Positions 1 through 7,311 of a DNA stretch of 17,985 nt are shown piece after piece. How positions within the stretch are numbered: the stretch's first letter is position 1; each line of letters starts with the position of its first letter. Origin of the DNA: UBA4729 sp038231175 (GTDB taxonomy: Bacteria; Patescibacteriota; Saccharimonadia; Saccharimonadales; UBA4665); assembly GCA_038231175.1 (NCBI GenBank), contig JBBRLU010000020.1:1-17985 (forward strand), given 5' to 3'. The notes below the pieces were generated by a model. It saw only the letters and a list, made by a program, of their open reading frames with translations. It was not told the DNA's origin and made no database searches. The position numbers and the translations under genes are program-made.

Positions 1-681
1 AATCGTTCTACCGACGGCCGTGGATACGACGCTACCCGGGATTAAGTTGGTAGTAAAAGCGTCACTGTTACCGTTCAGCGTAAACTGGAATGATGGCGGC
101 ACGGTGGCGTTGCTGATGGTGACTTGGTCGTTGGTTATGATGTAGAGCGAGTAGGTTGTAGAGTCATTGGTTACCGCTCCGGCAATCTGAGAGATGACGG
201 TACCCTGCGTGGTTTCGGCTGCTCCAGCACTACTGTTGGTGAGCCCGACGCCAAAGTTAAAACAGTAGAGGTTGGCAGAAGACAATACTGTCGGAGTAGT
301 AAGTGGGAAGGTCACACTCTTAGCAGCAACGGTAATGCTGGCATTAGTAATAGCTGGCATAGCGGTCTGGCCACTGTCTAGGTTTGTAACTGTCGTAGCC
401 CAGTTCGCAACCACTGCGCTGACGACGTAGTCAGTGGCGGCAGTTGTAGGGAAAGTCAGCTTAATCGACGCAACCGTAGCAGCGACGTTGGTTGTTGATG
501 GCTTCATGCAAGCACGTCCACCGGTCGTCTGGGTGGCATTCATGTTATCAAGACGTATAAAGCTCTGTTGAAATGGGACGGCACTAGCGTGGCCGACAAT
601 CCCAAGGCTGCCGAGGATAGTAGCTACTACAAAAGCAGCCGATATTATTTGTTGTGACGGTATGTGAAATTGTTTTTTCAT
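1..681 (-). CDS. Secreted surface protein, 3' end cut by window edge
   Basis: Open frame of 227 codons that starts at ATG 681 and runs off the window at base 1 without a stop. The N-terminus reads MKKQFHIPSQQ followed by a hydrophobic stretch (about residues 12-28) and an A-S-A site near residue 34, a typical Sec signal peptide. The visible mature part is rich in Thr, Ser, Ala, Val and Asn and has a beta-strand rhythm with no membrane segment, as in bacterial surface or adhesin-type domains. No family is recognised with certainty. No Shine-Dalgarno is visible; the leader is an A-rich run. It has its own promoter (701-746) although it lies 78 bp after the preceding minus-strand gene. Coding is supported by the unbroken frame, the signal peptide and the island of similar secreted genes. 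The function is unknown; an attachment role is only inferred from neighbours. Confidence 0.8.
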   Translation of the reverse strand, partial: MKKQFHIPSQQIISAAFVVATILGSLGIVGHASAVPFQQSFIRLDNMNATQTTGGRACMKPSTTNVAATVASIKLTFPTTAATDYVVSAVVANWATTVTNLDSGQTAMPAITNASITVAAKSVTFPLTTPTVLSSANLYCFNFGVGLTNSSAGAAETTQGTVISQIAGAVTNDSTTYSLYIITNDQVTISNATVPPSFQFTLNGNSDAFTTNLIPGSVVSTAVGRTI

Positions 682-700
682 TTTGCTTTTTTTTATTTAG

Positions 701-746
701 TTTATAACTTGAGTGCAGTATGTCAGACAAGCTCAAGCATTGTCAA
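701..746 (-). promoter_or_regulatory. Sigma70-type promoter of the 1-681 gene
   Basis: On the minus strand a perfect TTGACA -35 lies at 741-746, followed 18 bp later by CATACT (717-722). A second arrangement is TTGTCT (725-730), an 18-bp spacer and TATAAA (701-706), closer to ATG 681. Either could drive the gene; the second gives a leader of about 13 nt without a Shine-Dalgarno. Confidence 0.6.
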
Positions 747-759
747 CTGTTTTTTTTAG

Positions 760-1806
760 TTAAAATATAGCGGCCGAGGTAAGCGTTATTTTATCACCGT
801 AATCGCTGGCTTCTGGTGTAATTGTTGCTGCCCGAGCTTTCAGCAGTAACGAGCCGCTGCCCCCTGTTACGGGCTGGGCTGAAGAAAAGATTGGCTGGAG
901 TAAAGCCGTTAACAGACCGACGTTCGAAGTTGCTCCATTAAACGGTGCGACCTTAACAAACGGGCCACCGGAGGTTTGGGCTACCGATTGATCCTGGGCG
1001 CCATAACCGGTGCTAGCAACACTCAGGTCGGCCGTGGCCGAGGCAATGGTATAGCCATTAGTAGTACTTTTAAGGCCGGCATTGGTCGAGGAGATGTAAA
1101 TGATGGCTCCGGCATTGGCGTTGGTGGTGAGGTTAAACCATAGCTTATCGTTAGAATTGACGACGGTTGCCGGCAGCAGATTCGGGAACGACGTTACGAA
1201 CGGTGCTGTCGGTTGGGTGTCGGTAAAGATACTAAAACTAATACTCGGTTTAACGGTCGAAGCCGTAGCCGTCGGTCCATACTCGGTTTGGGTAAAGTAG
1301 CCCTGCATGGCGTTAACTTTTATTAAGTAGGTCGTATTGACGCTCAAGCCAGAAATAAGCTGGCCGCTCGCCCCGCCCCAGGCAGCATAGGTCTGCAAGT
1401 CGGTAGCGGCGGTAAAGGTCGTACTGCTGGTACCGTCCGGGTGCACGTAGAGCGTGGTCACAAAGTTGTCACTGCTAATAACAACCCCGAACTTGGTAGT
1501 CGAGGGGTTGTTGCCGGTACTGATAATAAGCTTTAATTTATCGTAGTAGTTAGCCGGATTCGTGAAGCTTGGTGCCGGTGGCACGTTTGATTGTTGAACG
1601 TTCTCGTTCCCTGAGCGAGCCTTGTAGGTAGTACTGGTCGACTGCGTGTTCGACGGCTCCCCCGTAGTGGCGTTAACCTTGTAGTTGGTGGAGCTGGAGC
1701 TGCCAGTGCCGCCCGAACCAAAGCCGTAATTGTTTAGGCCATAATTGGTACTGGTTGGTAGTACAGCCATCAGCAGGCCCAAGGCCGAGAGAATTCCCCA
1801 TGTCAT
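760..1806 (-). CDS. Secreted Ser/Thr-rich surface protein with fibronectin-III-like region
   Basis: The 348-aa product has a hydrophobic N-terminus (GILSALGLLMAVLP, residues 4-17) that looks like a signal sequence, unusual in lacking N-terminal basic residues. It continues with a low-complexity stretch holding two related segments (STNYGLNNYGFGSGG, then STNYKVNATTGEP), a style common in secreted Patescibacteria proteins. A beta-rich part around residues 75-180 (GLSVNTTYLIKVNAM followed by a Gly-Pro-Thr-Ala end) resembles a fibronectin type III fold. There are no cysteines and no C-terminal anchor, so it is probably released or held by partners. ATG 1806 is chosen because a promoter sits directly in front of it; the AAGGA three bases before the start is too close to act as a normal ribosome site. 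Role in adhesion is inferred. Confidence 0.82.
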   Translation of the reverse strand: MTWGILSALGLLMAVLPTSTNYGLNNYGFGSGGTGSSSSTNYKVNATTGEPSNTQSTSTTYKARSGNENVQQSNVPPAPSFTNPANYYDKLKLIISTGNNPSTTKFGVVISSDNFVTTLYVHPDGTSSTTFTAATDLQTYAAWGGASGQLISGLSVNTTYLIKVNAMQGYFTQTEYGPTATASTVKPSISFSIFTDTQPTAPFVTSFPNLLPATVVNSNDKLWFNLTTNANAGAIIYISSTNAGLKSTTNGYTIASATADLSVASTGYGAQDQSVAQTSGGPFVKVAPFNGATSNVGLLTALLQPIFSSAQPVTGGSGSLLLKARAATITPEASDYGDKITLTSAAIF

Positions 1807-1813
1807 AGTCCTT

Positions 1814-1843
1814 ATTGTACGCTAAGCTTATGCTTAGTGTCAC
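1814..1843 (-). promoter_or_regulatory. Promoter giving a leaderless mRNA for the 760-1806 gene
   Basis: Minus strand: -35 GTGACA (1838-1843), 18-bp spacer, -10 TACAAT (1814-1819), then only 7 nt to ATG 1806. The expected start of transcription is 1807, so the 5' leader would be about one base. The spacer contains an inverted repeat, CTAAGC-N4-GCTTAG (1822-1837), that could be an operator. Confidence 0.65.
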
Positions 1844-1851
1844 TGCCAGCC

Positions 1852-2403
1852 TTACTGCCAGCGGAGGGTGGCCAGCAGATTCGTCATTTCATTAGGTAGT
1901 CCATTGGTGGCGTTGCTGTTCTGAACACTGACCGAGATCGTGAGGACCATATTGTTATGAGGAATAATGACGGTTACTTCGGTATGGTCAGTCTTGGTCC
2001 AAAGCGAGGCCGCCTCTCCGGCTACGGTAAGCGTCTGACTGCTATAGATGTCTGTCCGGACTTTGCGGTACAGATAGGCGCTGCTGGTGCTAATATTTCC
2101 TCTCACTAGTGCGAGCGATAGATGTTTGTCATAGGTGGTATCGGCGCTCAGCAAGTAATTTACTAAGTCGGGTAGCTGCGGTGTCTGTGATTGCACATGG
2201 TAGGTCCCTGGGTACTCCAAGCTAAAGAAGTTATTGGCTAGGGTTTTGTCGGCCAGCGGAGTAGTAGCCTTATCACTGCTGGCAGTTGCGGTAATAGCCG
2301 CCTTATTACTGCCCTCCAGCCAGATTAAGCTCACCAGTCCAAAGATAAAAACCACGGCCAAGCACAGGCCCAGGCTCCAAGTGTGGCGGCTCGGTCGAAT
2401 CAC
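1852..2403 (-). CDS. Single-pass membrane-anchored protein of unknown function
   Basis: The 183-aa product starts at GTG 2403, which overlaps the stop of the upstream PKD-protein gene as GTGA, implying translational coupling. Residues 10-29 form one hydrophobic helix after a basic start (MIRPSRHTWS), so the rest is probably outside the cell. After a Thr/Ala/Ser linker, residues from about 58 on (NFFSLEYPGTYHVQSQ) to the end look like a compact alpha/beta domain; the F-S-L-x-Y-P opening is reminiscent of PsbP-like or other small lipoprotein-type domains, but this is weak. No catalytic motif is visible. It probably acts with the PKD protein encoded just before it, since the two are tied by the overlap. 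Confidence 0.82.
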   Translation of the reverse strand: MIRPSRHTWSLGLCLAVVFIFGLVSLIWLEGSNKAAITATASSDKATTPLADKTLANNFFSLEYPGTYHVQSQTPQLPDLVNYLLSADTTYDKHLSLALVRGNISTSSAYLYRKVRTDIYSSQTLTVAGEAASLWTKTDHTEVTVIIPHNNMVLTISVSVQNSNATNGLPNEMTNLLATLRWQ

Positions 2404-3359
2404 GAGACCCTACCCAATTGCCGGTTTAGCAGTCGTAATTCACGCTGCTCACCGACCCAGAAGCCAGCAATCGCCAAACCGACCGAGGCCAGCACGACAG
2501 CGGTAATTTTTAATATCAATCCCACCGCGCCACTATTCTTGGCCGTAGTTTGCGTTATTACGGGAGCTGCAACTGCTCCCCGGACAATTGCCACTAATTG
2601 CACATAACTGCTAGTCCCTGCCTGGTCGGTAGCCTTAACGACAACCGTATAATTTCCGGCACTGGCGGCGTACTGGTAGGCATGACTGAGGTTATATGTA
2701 CCAGCGCTAGTCCGACTAAATAAGTCAGACTTACCATCGCCCCAATTAACACTCACCGCATAGGGCGCCTGCCCACCGCTTAGCGTGAGTAGCCAGCTCA
2801 GCTGGTCACCGGTTTTGGCCGCTTCGTACTTCTGATCGGCCGAGACATAAAATGGTAAACCGCCGTTACCAAAAAGATTACCGACGGCTGTTAAACGGAC
2901 CGTAACCGGGACAGAATCAGGACTTGGAATACCATTAGCATTATAGGCCCGGGCAACAAGCGTGTTGCTGCCATTAAATAAACCGACCGACAGCTGGTAA
3001 CTGCCGCCGTTACACAATACCGCGCCTGCCATGACGTCATTTTTAAAAATCTCGACCAGGCTCCGACCCGGGCAGCTGCCGCTAACGACAGCCGGATCAG
3101 TAGTTCGAAATTGCTGACCGTTCTGCAGATTGGAAATGGTTGGCCCGTTTTTGTAAAGCGGCGCTGGCACAACGGCAAATGTCTGGACAGCGCCCGTGTC
3201 ATCGGCCGACACAGTATGCTCAGTTAGCAGGACACAGCAGCAGGCTAACACTAATACCAGCAGCAGGCCGCCATACGATGTGTGGTGATGGGGTTGCAGT
3301 TTGCCGGTATGTTTGTGTTCTAATATTTTTGTGCGGCCAAGGTGCCGTTTTTGGAACAT
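2400..3359 (-). CDS. Membrane protein with bacterial Ig-like and PKD domains
   Basis: The 319-aa product has a basic, His-rich cytoplasmic start, a first hydrophobic helix at about 31-49, an Ig-like domain at about 68-157 with a likely disulfide pair (Cys96, Cys116), a PKD domain at about 168-260 (VNWGDG, then LSHAYQY and GNYTVVVKATD), and a second membrane helix at about 278-302 followed by a short basic tail. PKD and Ig-like repeats are extracellular binding folds, so the central part should be exposed at the surface. The frame is open another 192 codons upstream, but that part lies antisense to the plus-strand gene. ATG 3359 is preferred because an extended -10 box sits exactly 6 nt before it. 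The last codon overlaps the next gene as GTGA. Confidence 0.87.
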   Translation of the reverse strand: MFQKRHLGRTKILEHKHTGKLQPHHHTSYGGLLLVLVLACCCVLLTEHTVSADDTGAVQTFAVVPAPLYKNGPTISNLQNGQQFRTTDPAVVSGSCPGRSLVEIFKNDVMAGAVLCNGGSYQLSVGLFNGSNTLVARAYNANGIPSPDSVPVTVRLTAVGNLFGNGGLPFYVSADQKYEAAKTGDQLSWLLTLSGGQAPYAVSVNWGDGKSDLFSRTSAGTYNLSHAYQYAASAGNYTVVVKATDQAGTSSYVQLVAIVRGAVAAPVITQTTAKNSGAVGLILKITAVVLASVGLAIAGFWVGEQRELRLLNRQLGRVS

Positions 3360-3365
3360 AGACAC

Positions 3366-3374
3366 ATCATAACA
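3366..3374 (-). promoter_or_regulatory. Extended -10 promoter for the PKD-protein gene (leaderless)
   Basis: The minus-strand sequence TGTTATGAT is an extended -10 (TGn plus TATGAT at 3366-3371). No good -35 is visible, as is usual for extended -10 promoters. Only 6 nt separate it from ATG 3359, so transcription should start on the A of the start codon. Confidence 0.62.
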
Positions 3375-3387
3375 TCTTCTGTAAAGC

Positions 3388-3416
3388 TTGTTTGAGAATA
3401 AGCTTAAGGTTATGAT
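3388..3416 (+). promoter_or_regulatory. Promoter of the plus-strand fibre-like gene
   Basis: TTGTTT (3388-3393), a 17-bp spacer and TATGAT (3411-3416). The expected transcription start is about 3423, four bases before ATG 3427. This promoter and the divergent one at 3366-3374 share the same short interval, so their polymerase footprints must overlap. Confidence 0.6.
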
Positions 3417-3426
3417 TACAATGACC

Positions 3427-4269
3427 ATGGAATACGATACAGACAGCAGTCTTGAAGAAATAGGAACAGCCGACGGACAGCAGCCAGCGCTAAGCCAAAA
3501 AACTGGACCAACTAGCTCACCGCGGCGATCCAATCGTCGCCTGCTGCTGTGGATTGGCATCGGGCTATTAATTTTAGTAATCGGGCTTTTAATCATCCGC
3601 CTGACAACCCACCAGCCGCCAGCTAAGACTACTACCACTGTAAACGTCAACACCCAGTCGCTGAGTCCGGGCACCCTCCAAAAATTGGAGCAACAAAATG
3701 CTGGCAGCGTTATTACCCAGCAACTGACCATTGCGCCGTCTACCCTGTTTAAAAATGACCTTAAGGTCCAAGGCCAGACTAGCTTGGCGCAGAACCTGCA
3801 AATTGCTAAAAACCTGACAGTTGATGGCAGCGCTAATGTCGCCGGTGACGTATCGGTTTCGGGCCTAATTTCAGCGACTGCTATTAGTGTCAGTTCTCTA
3901 AATCTTAAAACCCTGCAGCTCGGTGGCGACCTCAACTTTGGCGGTCATATAACTCCAACCGGCAGCCGACCAACTATTGCCCCCAATGTCGCGGCAACCG
4001 GCGGTACGGCAACGGTCGATGGCACCGACACCTCCGGCACGCTCAGCATTACCACTGGCAGCGGCACCCAAATTGCCGGTGAGCTAGCTATACTCACCTT
4101 TAGTAAAGCCTTTGCCACCAACCCTCGTGTCCAGCTAACTCCGGTCGGCGCTTCCAGCGCAGCCTTACAAGCCTATGTCTCTCAGGGTGTTCGTTTCTTC
4201 ACTATCGAAACCGGCAATACTCCAAGTGCCAGCGTAACCTACGTCTTCAACTACTTCGTCACCCAATAA
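3427..4269 (+). CDS. Membrane-anchored fibre-like surface protein
   Basis: The product from ATG 3427 is 280 aa (in-frame alternatives are ATG 3421, ATG 3412 and TTG 3388). An acidic cytoplasmic start and a basic patch (RRSNRR) precede one membrane helix at about 39-60, giving an inside-to-outside single-pass topology. A Thr-rich linker is followed by short repeats (LQIAKNLTVDGSANVAG, DVSVSGLISATA) like the beta-helical shafts of tail-fibre-type proteins. The C-terminal part (about 190-280) is Gly/Thr-rich and ends with a compact beta domain (VTYVFNYFVTQ); this shaft-plus-head layout recurs in Patescibacteria surface proteins. ATG 3427 is chosen because it is the first ATG after the expected transcription start. 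The gene converges on the next one with a 13-bp gap. A binding role is inferred. Confidence 0.85.
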   Translation: MEYDTDSSLEEIGTADGQQPALSQKTGPTSSPRRSNRRLLLWIGIGLLILVIGLLIIRLTTHQPPAKTTTTVNVNTQSLSPGTLQKLEQQNAGSVITQQLTIAPSTLFKNDLKVQGQTSLAQNLQIAKNLTVDGSANVAGDVSVSGLISATAISVSSLNLKTLQLGGDLNFGGHITPTGSRPTIAPNVAATGGTATVDGTDTSGTLSITTGSGTQIAGELAILTFSKAFATNPRVQLTPVGASSAALQAYVSQGVRFFTIETGNTPSASVTYVFNYFVTQ

Positions 4270-4282
4270 GTGCTGGCCAGGT

Positions 4283-5122
4283 TTAGATAAATCTGAGCAG
4301 TAAAAACGACGCTAGCAGCACAAATACCAGAATACCTATTGCCGTAGCAAGCGAGCGCAGTTCAGTCCGAAAGATGACTGCTTTAGCGAGCGGCTGCCGC
4401 GCAACGGCCATAAAAGCACCTCGAATCGAGCTAGAAATAATTACTACCGCCGCCGCTAGCCCACTCAAAAACAAGATAAAACTAAAAACCAAGGCCGTCG
4501 TCGAAACATGCTTCTTGGCGATCGTATCAGCCAGTTTTTGTAGCCACGCTGGCGCTACACTCTTGCTAACTGGTACGGCGGTCGAATAATAGGTGATCTT
4601 AATAGACACCGGAATGCTAGCCACGTAGATTGTATGCTGCGCTCCATTGCTAGTCTTAATTTGGGTGCTAACCGCCCCACTAGTCTTGGCATTTAAACCA
4701 GCCTGAGCAATCCCAACGATCCAGCCATTGCCGGCAGCCTTACTGCCGACACCCTCATTAGCCGAGGCCGTAATCCTATCCCCTGTCTTGATGTCGCCAT
4801 CGAGCGTACTGACCAGTGCATTCGCAACACCGTCGGTCTGGACGTTAACCTTACCCGTCTGGTCACTAAAGTTAGACTCATTCGGCGCAATGACACCCAC
4901 CAGAGAGCTAGTATTTTTAGTCGATGCTAAGGTCACGTGGTTCGAGTTAGTCGACAAGCTCATCAGCATACCCGCACTAGGCTGCACGCCGTCGGCTATA
5001 AAGTTCTGCCCAGCCGCGGCCACCTGCACTGGCCCAACAATAATCGTTAACCAAGCGACAGCACCAGCTAGATATACCCCCGCTCGGCTGGTCTTAGTTC
5101 CTATACTAGCTAATAGATTCAT
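4283..5122 (-). CDS. Exported protein with C-terminal two-helix hairpin and ARQP loop
   Basis: The 279-aa product has a signal sequence or first helix at about 16-37, an outside domain (38-205) with a glycine-rich stretch (LDGDIKTGDRITASANEGVG, 107-126, then GNGWIVGIAQ) like small beta-roll modules seen in tail-fibre-type proteins, and two C-terminal membrane helices (about 206-231 and 257-278). The short loop between the helices reads AVARQPLAK, recalling the A-R-Q-P polar loop of ATP synthase subunit c; the second helix lacks the membrane-buried acidic residue of a true c subunit. It is not an annotated ATP synthase component. Upstream, TACTCT (5130-5135) lies 7 nt before ATG 5122 with no Shine-Dalgarno, a weak leaderless arrangement. 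Function unknown. Confidence 0.84.
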   Translation of the reverse strand: MNLLASIGTKTSRAGVYLAGAVAWLTIIVGPVQVAAAGQNFIADGVQPSAGMLMSLSTNSNHVTLASTKNTSSLVGVIAPNESNFSDQTGKVNVQTDGVANALVSTLDGDIKTGDRITASANEGVGSKAAGNGWIVGIAQAGLNAKTSGAVSTQIKTSNGAQHTIYVASIPVSIKITYYSTAVPVSKSVAPAWLQKLADTIAKKHVSTTALVFSFILFLSGLAAAVVIISSSIRGAFMAVARQPLAKAVIFRTELRSLATAIGILVFVLLASFLLLRFI

Positions 5123-5198
5123 ATAAATCAGAGTACATCAGCTGCCGGTGAAATACTAAAGTTTAGCAACTACCAACTCGTACATATGTTTGAGCTGT

Positions 5199-5990
5199 CT
5201 ACCTATAGTAGGTGTCCAAGGATCCCCAGGTCCGGGGGCCGGCTACGCCGTCAGCTGTCAGACCATGCCTACTTTGGTAGGTTTTGGTAGCGGCATCAGT
5301 TGCTGGTCCGAATGACCCGTCTATAGCTAACCCAGCGCCCTGAATATGGTTCAGATCCCATTGTAGCTTTTTGACGCAGTTACCAAATGTAGCGTAGCCA
5401 TAACCAACGGTTTGTTCGCTGCCTGTTGGGCAGTAAGCGGTATACGGATTAGAGCTCGTTGCAGTAGAAGTGCTAGGTGTTGTCGTTATAGAGCCCGTGC
5501 TGGAATAGTGGTACGGGTTGCCCCACCAGGCTGTCCGGGTCGGATATATATTACTCGTCCAACACTGCCATTGTCCAAAGCCATATGATGAATAAAGCTT
5601 AAAGGCAAAGTAATCCTGCACGCTCTTGGATGCGCCATTGGCATTGTAGGCGTAGGCTCCGCCCCCTATGCCTATCCAAGTAGAGTGGCTAAATTGATAA
5701 GCGCCATAATGCGGCGTAGACGAAGTTGCCTGCCCAATTGCGCTGTAATTGTTTGTACTTTCACACTGGCGGAGCCCATTAGCGTAGGTATTCCAGGTCA
5801 GAGCGTCGGCACTAGATAGCGTAATGCTTAGAATCCCACCGGTGGCAACCAAGCCGATGACTACGACCGCTACAACTTTTTGATTAAGTTTTTGCGATAC
5901 TTTGTAGTACCATTTGTTATTCTTTTTGGTAGATTTTGCAGCAGAACTTTTCGCAGTACGCGATTTTGCTGTGGTAGATTTTGCAGGCAT
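5199..5990 (-). CDS. Membrane-tethered Rpf/transglycosylase-like peptidoglycan hydrolase
   Basis: The 263-aa product has four parts. Residues 1-25 form a basic Lys/Ala/Ser/Thr-rich tail with repeated AKS units, resembling histone H1-like tails. Residues 37-60 are a membrane helix. Residues 65-145 form a resuscitation-promoting-factor/lysozyme-like domain: RQCESTNNYSAIG with likely catalytic Glu77, GAYQFSHSTWIGIGGG, and a late Cys143 able to pair with Cys76. After a Ser/Thr linker, residues 204-258 match a PG_binding_1 domain (CVKKLQWDL, IDGSFGPATDAA, ADGVAGPRTW). Such enzymes cleave the glycan strand of peptidoglycan; the target could be the cell's own wall or that of a host, which the sequence cannot decide. 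ATG 5990 follows a promoter by about 27 nt without a clear Shine-Dalgarno. Confidence 0.9.
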   Translation of the reverse strand: MPAKSTTAKSRTAKSSAAKSTKKNNKWYYKVSQKLNQKVVAVVVIGLVATGGILSITLSSADALTWNTYANGLRQCESTNNYSAIGQATSSTPHYGAYQFSHSTWIGIGGGAYAYNANGASKSVQDYFAFKLYSSYGFGQWQCWTSNIYPTRTAWWGNPYHYSSTGSITTTPSTSTATSSNPYTAYCPTGSEQTVGYGYATFGNCVKKLQWDLNHIQGAGLAIDGSFGPATDAATKTYQSRHGLTADGVAGPRTWGSLDTYYR

Positions 5991-6017
5991 ATTGTTCTTT
6001 TTTTAAGATATGTCTGC

Positions 6018-6045
6018 ATTATATTCTATATTTCTTAAAGCACAA
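6018..6045 (-). promoter_or_regulatory. Promoter of the Rpf-like gene
   Basis: Minus strand: TTGTGC (6040-6045), 16-bp spacer, perfect TATAAT (6018-6023). The expected leader is about 20 nt, A-rich and without a good Shine-Dalgarno. It lies in the 74-bp gap after the lipoprotein gene, so the two genes are probably separate units. Confidence 0.65.
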
Positions 6046-6064
6046 GCATTATTAGCGGCTAGCG

Positions 6065-7114
6065 TCAACCTAAGTTGGCATAATCAGCGGCTGTAATGGC
6101 AAACAGGCTAACTTTATTCTGTTCATAGCCGTGTAAAATTGTTTTTACAGCCGTTGCTTTATATTCGGAGTACGGGATTGCTTGGCTAGAAGCTTCTTGG
6201 GCAAATGCCCAAGAATTATTAAATTGCTCGCGTCCAATATTTATCAGCGGCGGAACCCAGCCTTCTGCCGGCGAACTCACGACATAACTCAAGTCAGGCT
6301 TCTCACTATCAATCCGGCCAGCCGATGCATCCTTTAGCGACACAGTCGTGCAGGTTTGTAGAACTTCAGTGGTAGTGTATAAGTTATTGGCCGCCATGTG
6401 CAATGGTAGTTCGTCGCCTGTCGTTTCACGAATTATACTGACGTTCATTCCGTCGGGATTGATTACAGTATAGGCACTAGGCGAAATATGCCCGGGCCTA
6501 GGAAACGCCAAGGCAGTTATATCTGTCTTAGGAGCAGCAAAGAAGATATAACGCTTGGCGCCATTAACATCTACCGAAGGACTGACTTCGTACGTCACTG
6601 GATAGTTAGTGTTTGGCCCGAGCTGGACATTGGTGGTAAAACTTGGGCGCTGAGCGGCAAGCGTCTCGGCTGCGGCAATATCTTTCTTTATTTCGGCTAG
6701 GGACACGACTGGCTTGGCGCCATCAATACCACCAATAACAAAGTGGCCGACACCGGTATCAAAGGCATCAATTACATCTAGCTTGTGCCCTTTTAGCCCC
6801 GCTAGCCCGGTAGCTGCAATAATAGCATTCAGTTCCGCTTCCGGCAGAGCGTGGGGTTTGGTTTCAGGAACTACTGTTTCGGCCGCTGTGGGCTGGGGCG
6901 TATTTGGGCCAGGAATGTGGCTCGAGGACTGGGTAGCGCCGTGGCTTAGCGGAGTCTCGTGAGTCTGGGGGGCAGCGCACCCAGCCAGTGCCAGTACCAT
7001 GCTACCCGCGGCTAACACCTGGCGGAATGGTAACCGCTCAGCACTTTGTGCCATCTCCAGCGACCCGGTCTGTGCCAGGTTGAGCTGATCTATTGCAGGA
7101 GATAGTGAGGTCAT
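6065..7114 (-). CDS. Putative lipoprotein of unknown function
   Basis: The 349-aa product has a hydrophobic segment (about 33-45) ending in the lipobox L-A-G-C with Cys46, followed by a Pro/Thr/Ser/His-rich linker (about 47-90), the pattern of a lipoprotein tethered by a flexible spacer. The stretch before the lipobox is long for a signal peptide, so Met21 (base 7054) is a possible alternative start. ATG 7114 is kept because an excellent promoter ends 9 nt before it. The remaining domain (about 90-349) is mixed alpha/beta with no motif recognised; it has one further cysteine (in LQTCTTVSLK). It ends with TGA. The divergent neighbour is ychF, 197 bp away. Confidence 0.82.
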   Translation of the reverse strand: MTSLSPAIDQLNLAQTGSLEMAQSAERLPFRQVLAAGSMVLALAGCAAPQTHETPLSHGATQSSSHIPGPNTPQPTAAETVVPETKPHALPEAELNAIIAATGLAGLKGHKLDVIDAFDTGVGHFVIGGIDGAKPVVSLAEIKKDIAAAETLAAQRPSFTTNVQLGPNTNYPVTYEVSPSVDVNGAKRYIFFAAPKTDITALAFPRPGHISPSAYTVINPDGMNVSIIRETTGDELPLHMAANNLYTTTEVLQTCTTVSLKDASAGRIDSEKPDLSYVVSSPAEGWVPPLINIGREQFNNSWAFAQEASSQAIPYSEYKATAVKTILHGYEQNKVSLFAITAADYANLG

Positions 7115-7123
7115 ACTGAGGTT

Positions 7124-7152
7124 ATTATAGCATAGCCATAAGCTTTTTACAA
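7124..7152 (-). promoter_or_regulatory. Strong promoter of the lipoprotein gene (near-leaderless)
   Basis: Minus strand: TTGTAA (7147-7152), 17-bp spacer, perfect TATAAT (7124-7129) with an extended TG element just before it. ATG 7114 follows after 9 nt, so the leader would be about 3 nt and no Shine-Dalgarno exists. Confidence 0.75.
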
Positions 7153-7192
7153 GCCTGATGCACTAGCACGGCTCGATAGACTACGAAACTAG

Positions 7193-7220
7193 TCGACAGC
7201 GTGATAAAATAAGCTAAAAT
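7193..7220 (+). promoter_or_regulatory. Promoter of ychF
   Basis: Plus strand: TCGACA (7193-7198), 16-bp spacer, TAAAAT (7215-7220). The leader would be about 85 nt and opens with the 7213-7243 inverted repeat. It is divergent to the lipoprotein promoter, with about 40 bp between the two -35 elements. Confidence 0.65.
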
Positions 7221-7243
7221 ACGGGGACATATCCCGTTTTAGC
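7213..7243. repeat. Inverted repeat over the ychF -10 box and transcript start
   Basis: The arms are 7213-7225 and 7233-7243, which pair over 11 positions (GCTAAAA and CGGG against CCCGTTTTAGC) with a two-base bulge and a 7-nt loop. The repeat covers the -10 box and expected start point. It could be an operator, or a 5' hairpin of the transcript. Confidence 0.6.
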
Positions 7244-7311
7244 AACGGAAAAGGTCGCAGCAGATGTTAAAAATAGTACTACAAACATTGATCGCCTGCA
7301 GGTTGGGCTAA

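Noticed and set aside
124..381. Plus-strand 85-codon frame near the window start
   Set aside because: It is antisense to the secreted-protein frame at 1-681, which has a signal peptide and promoter.
3360..3935. Upstream 192-codon extension of the PKD-protein frame
   Set aside because: It runs antisense through the fibre-like gene and lacks a signal peptide at its start; the promoter at 3366-3374 and ATG 3359 fit better.
4283..5122. True ATP synthase subunit c
   Set aside because: There is a large outside domain, no buried acidic residue in the last helix and no other atp genes nearby.
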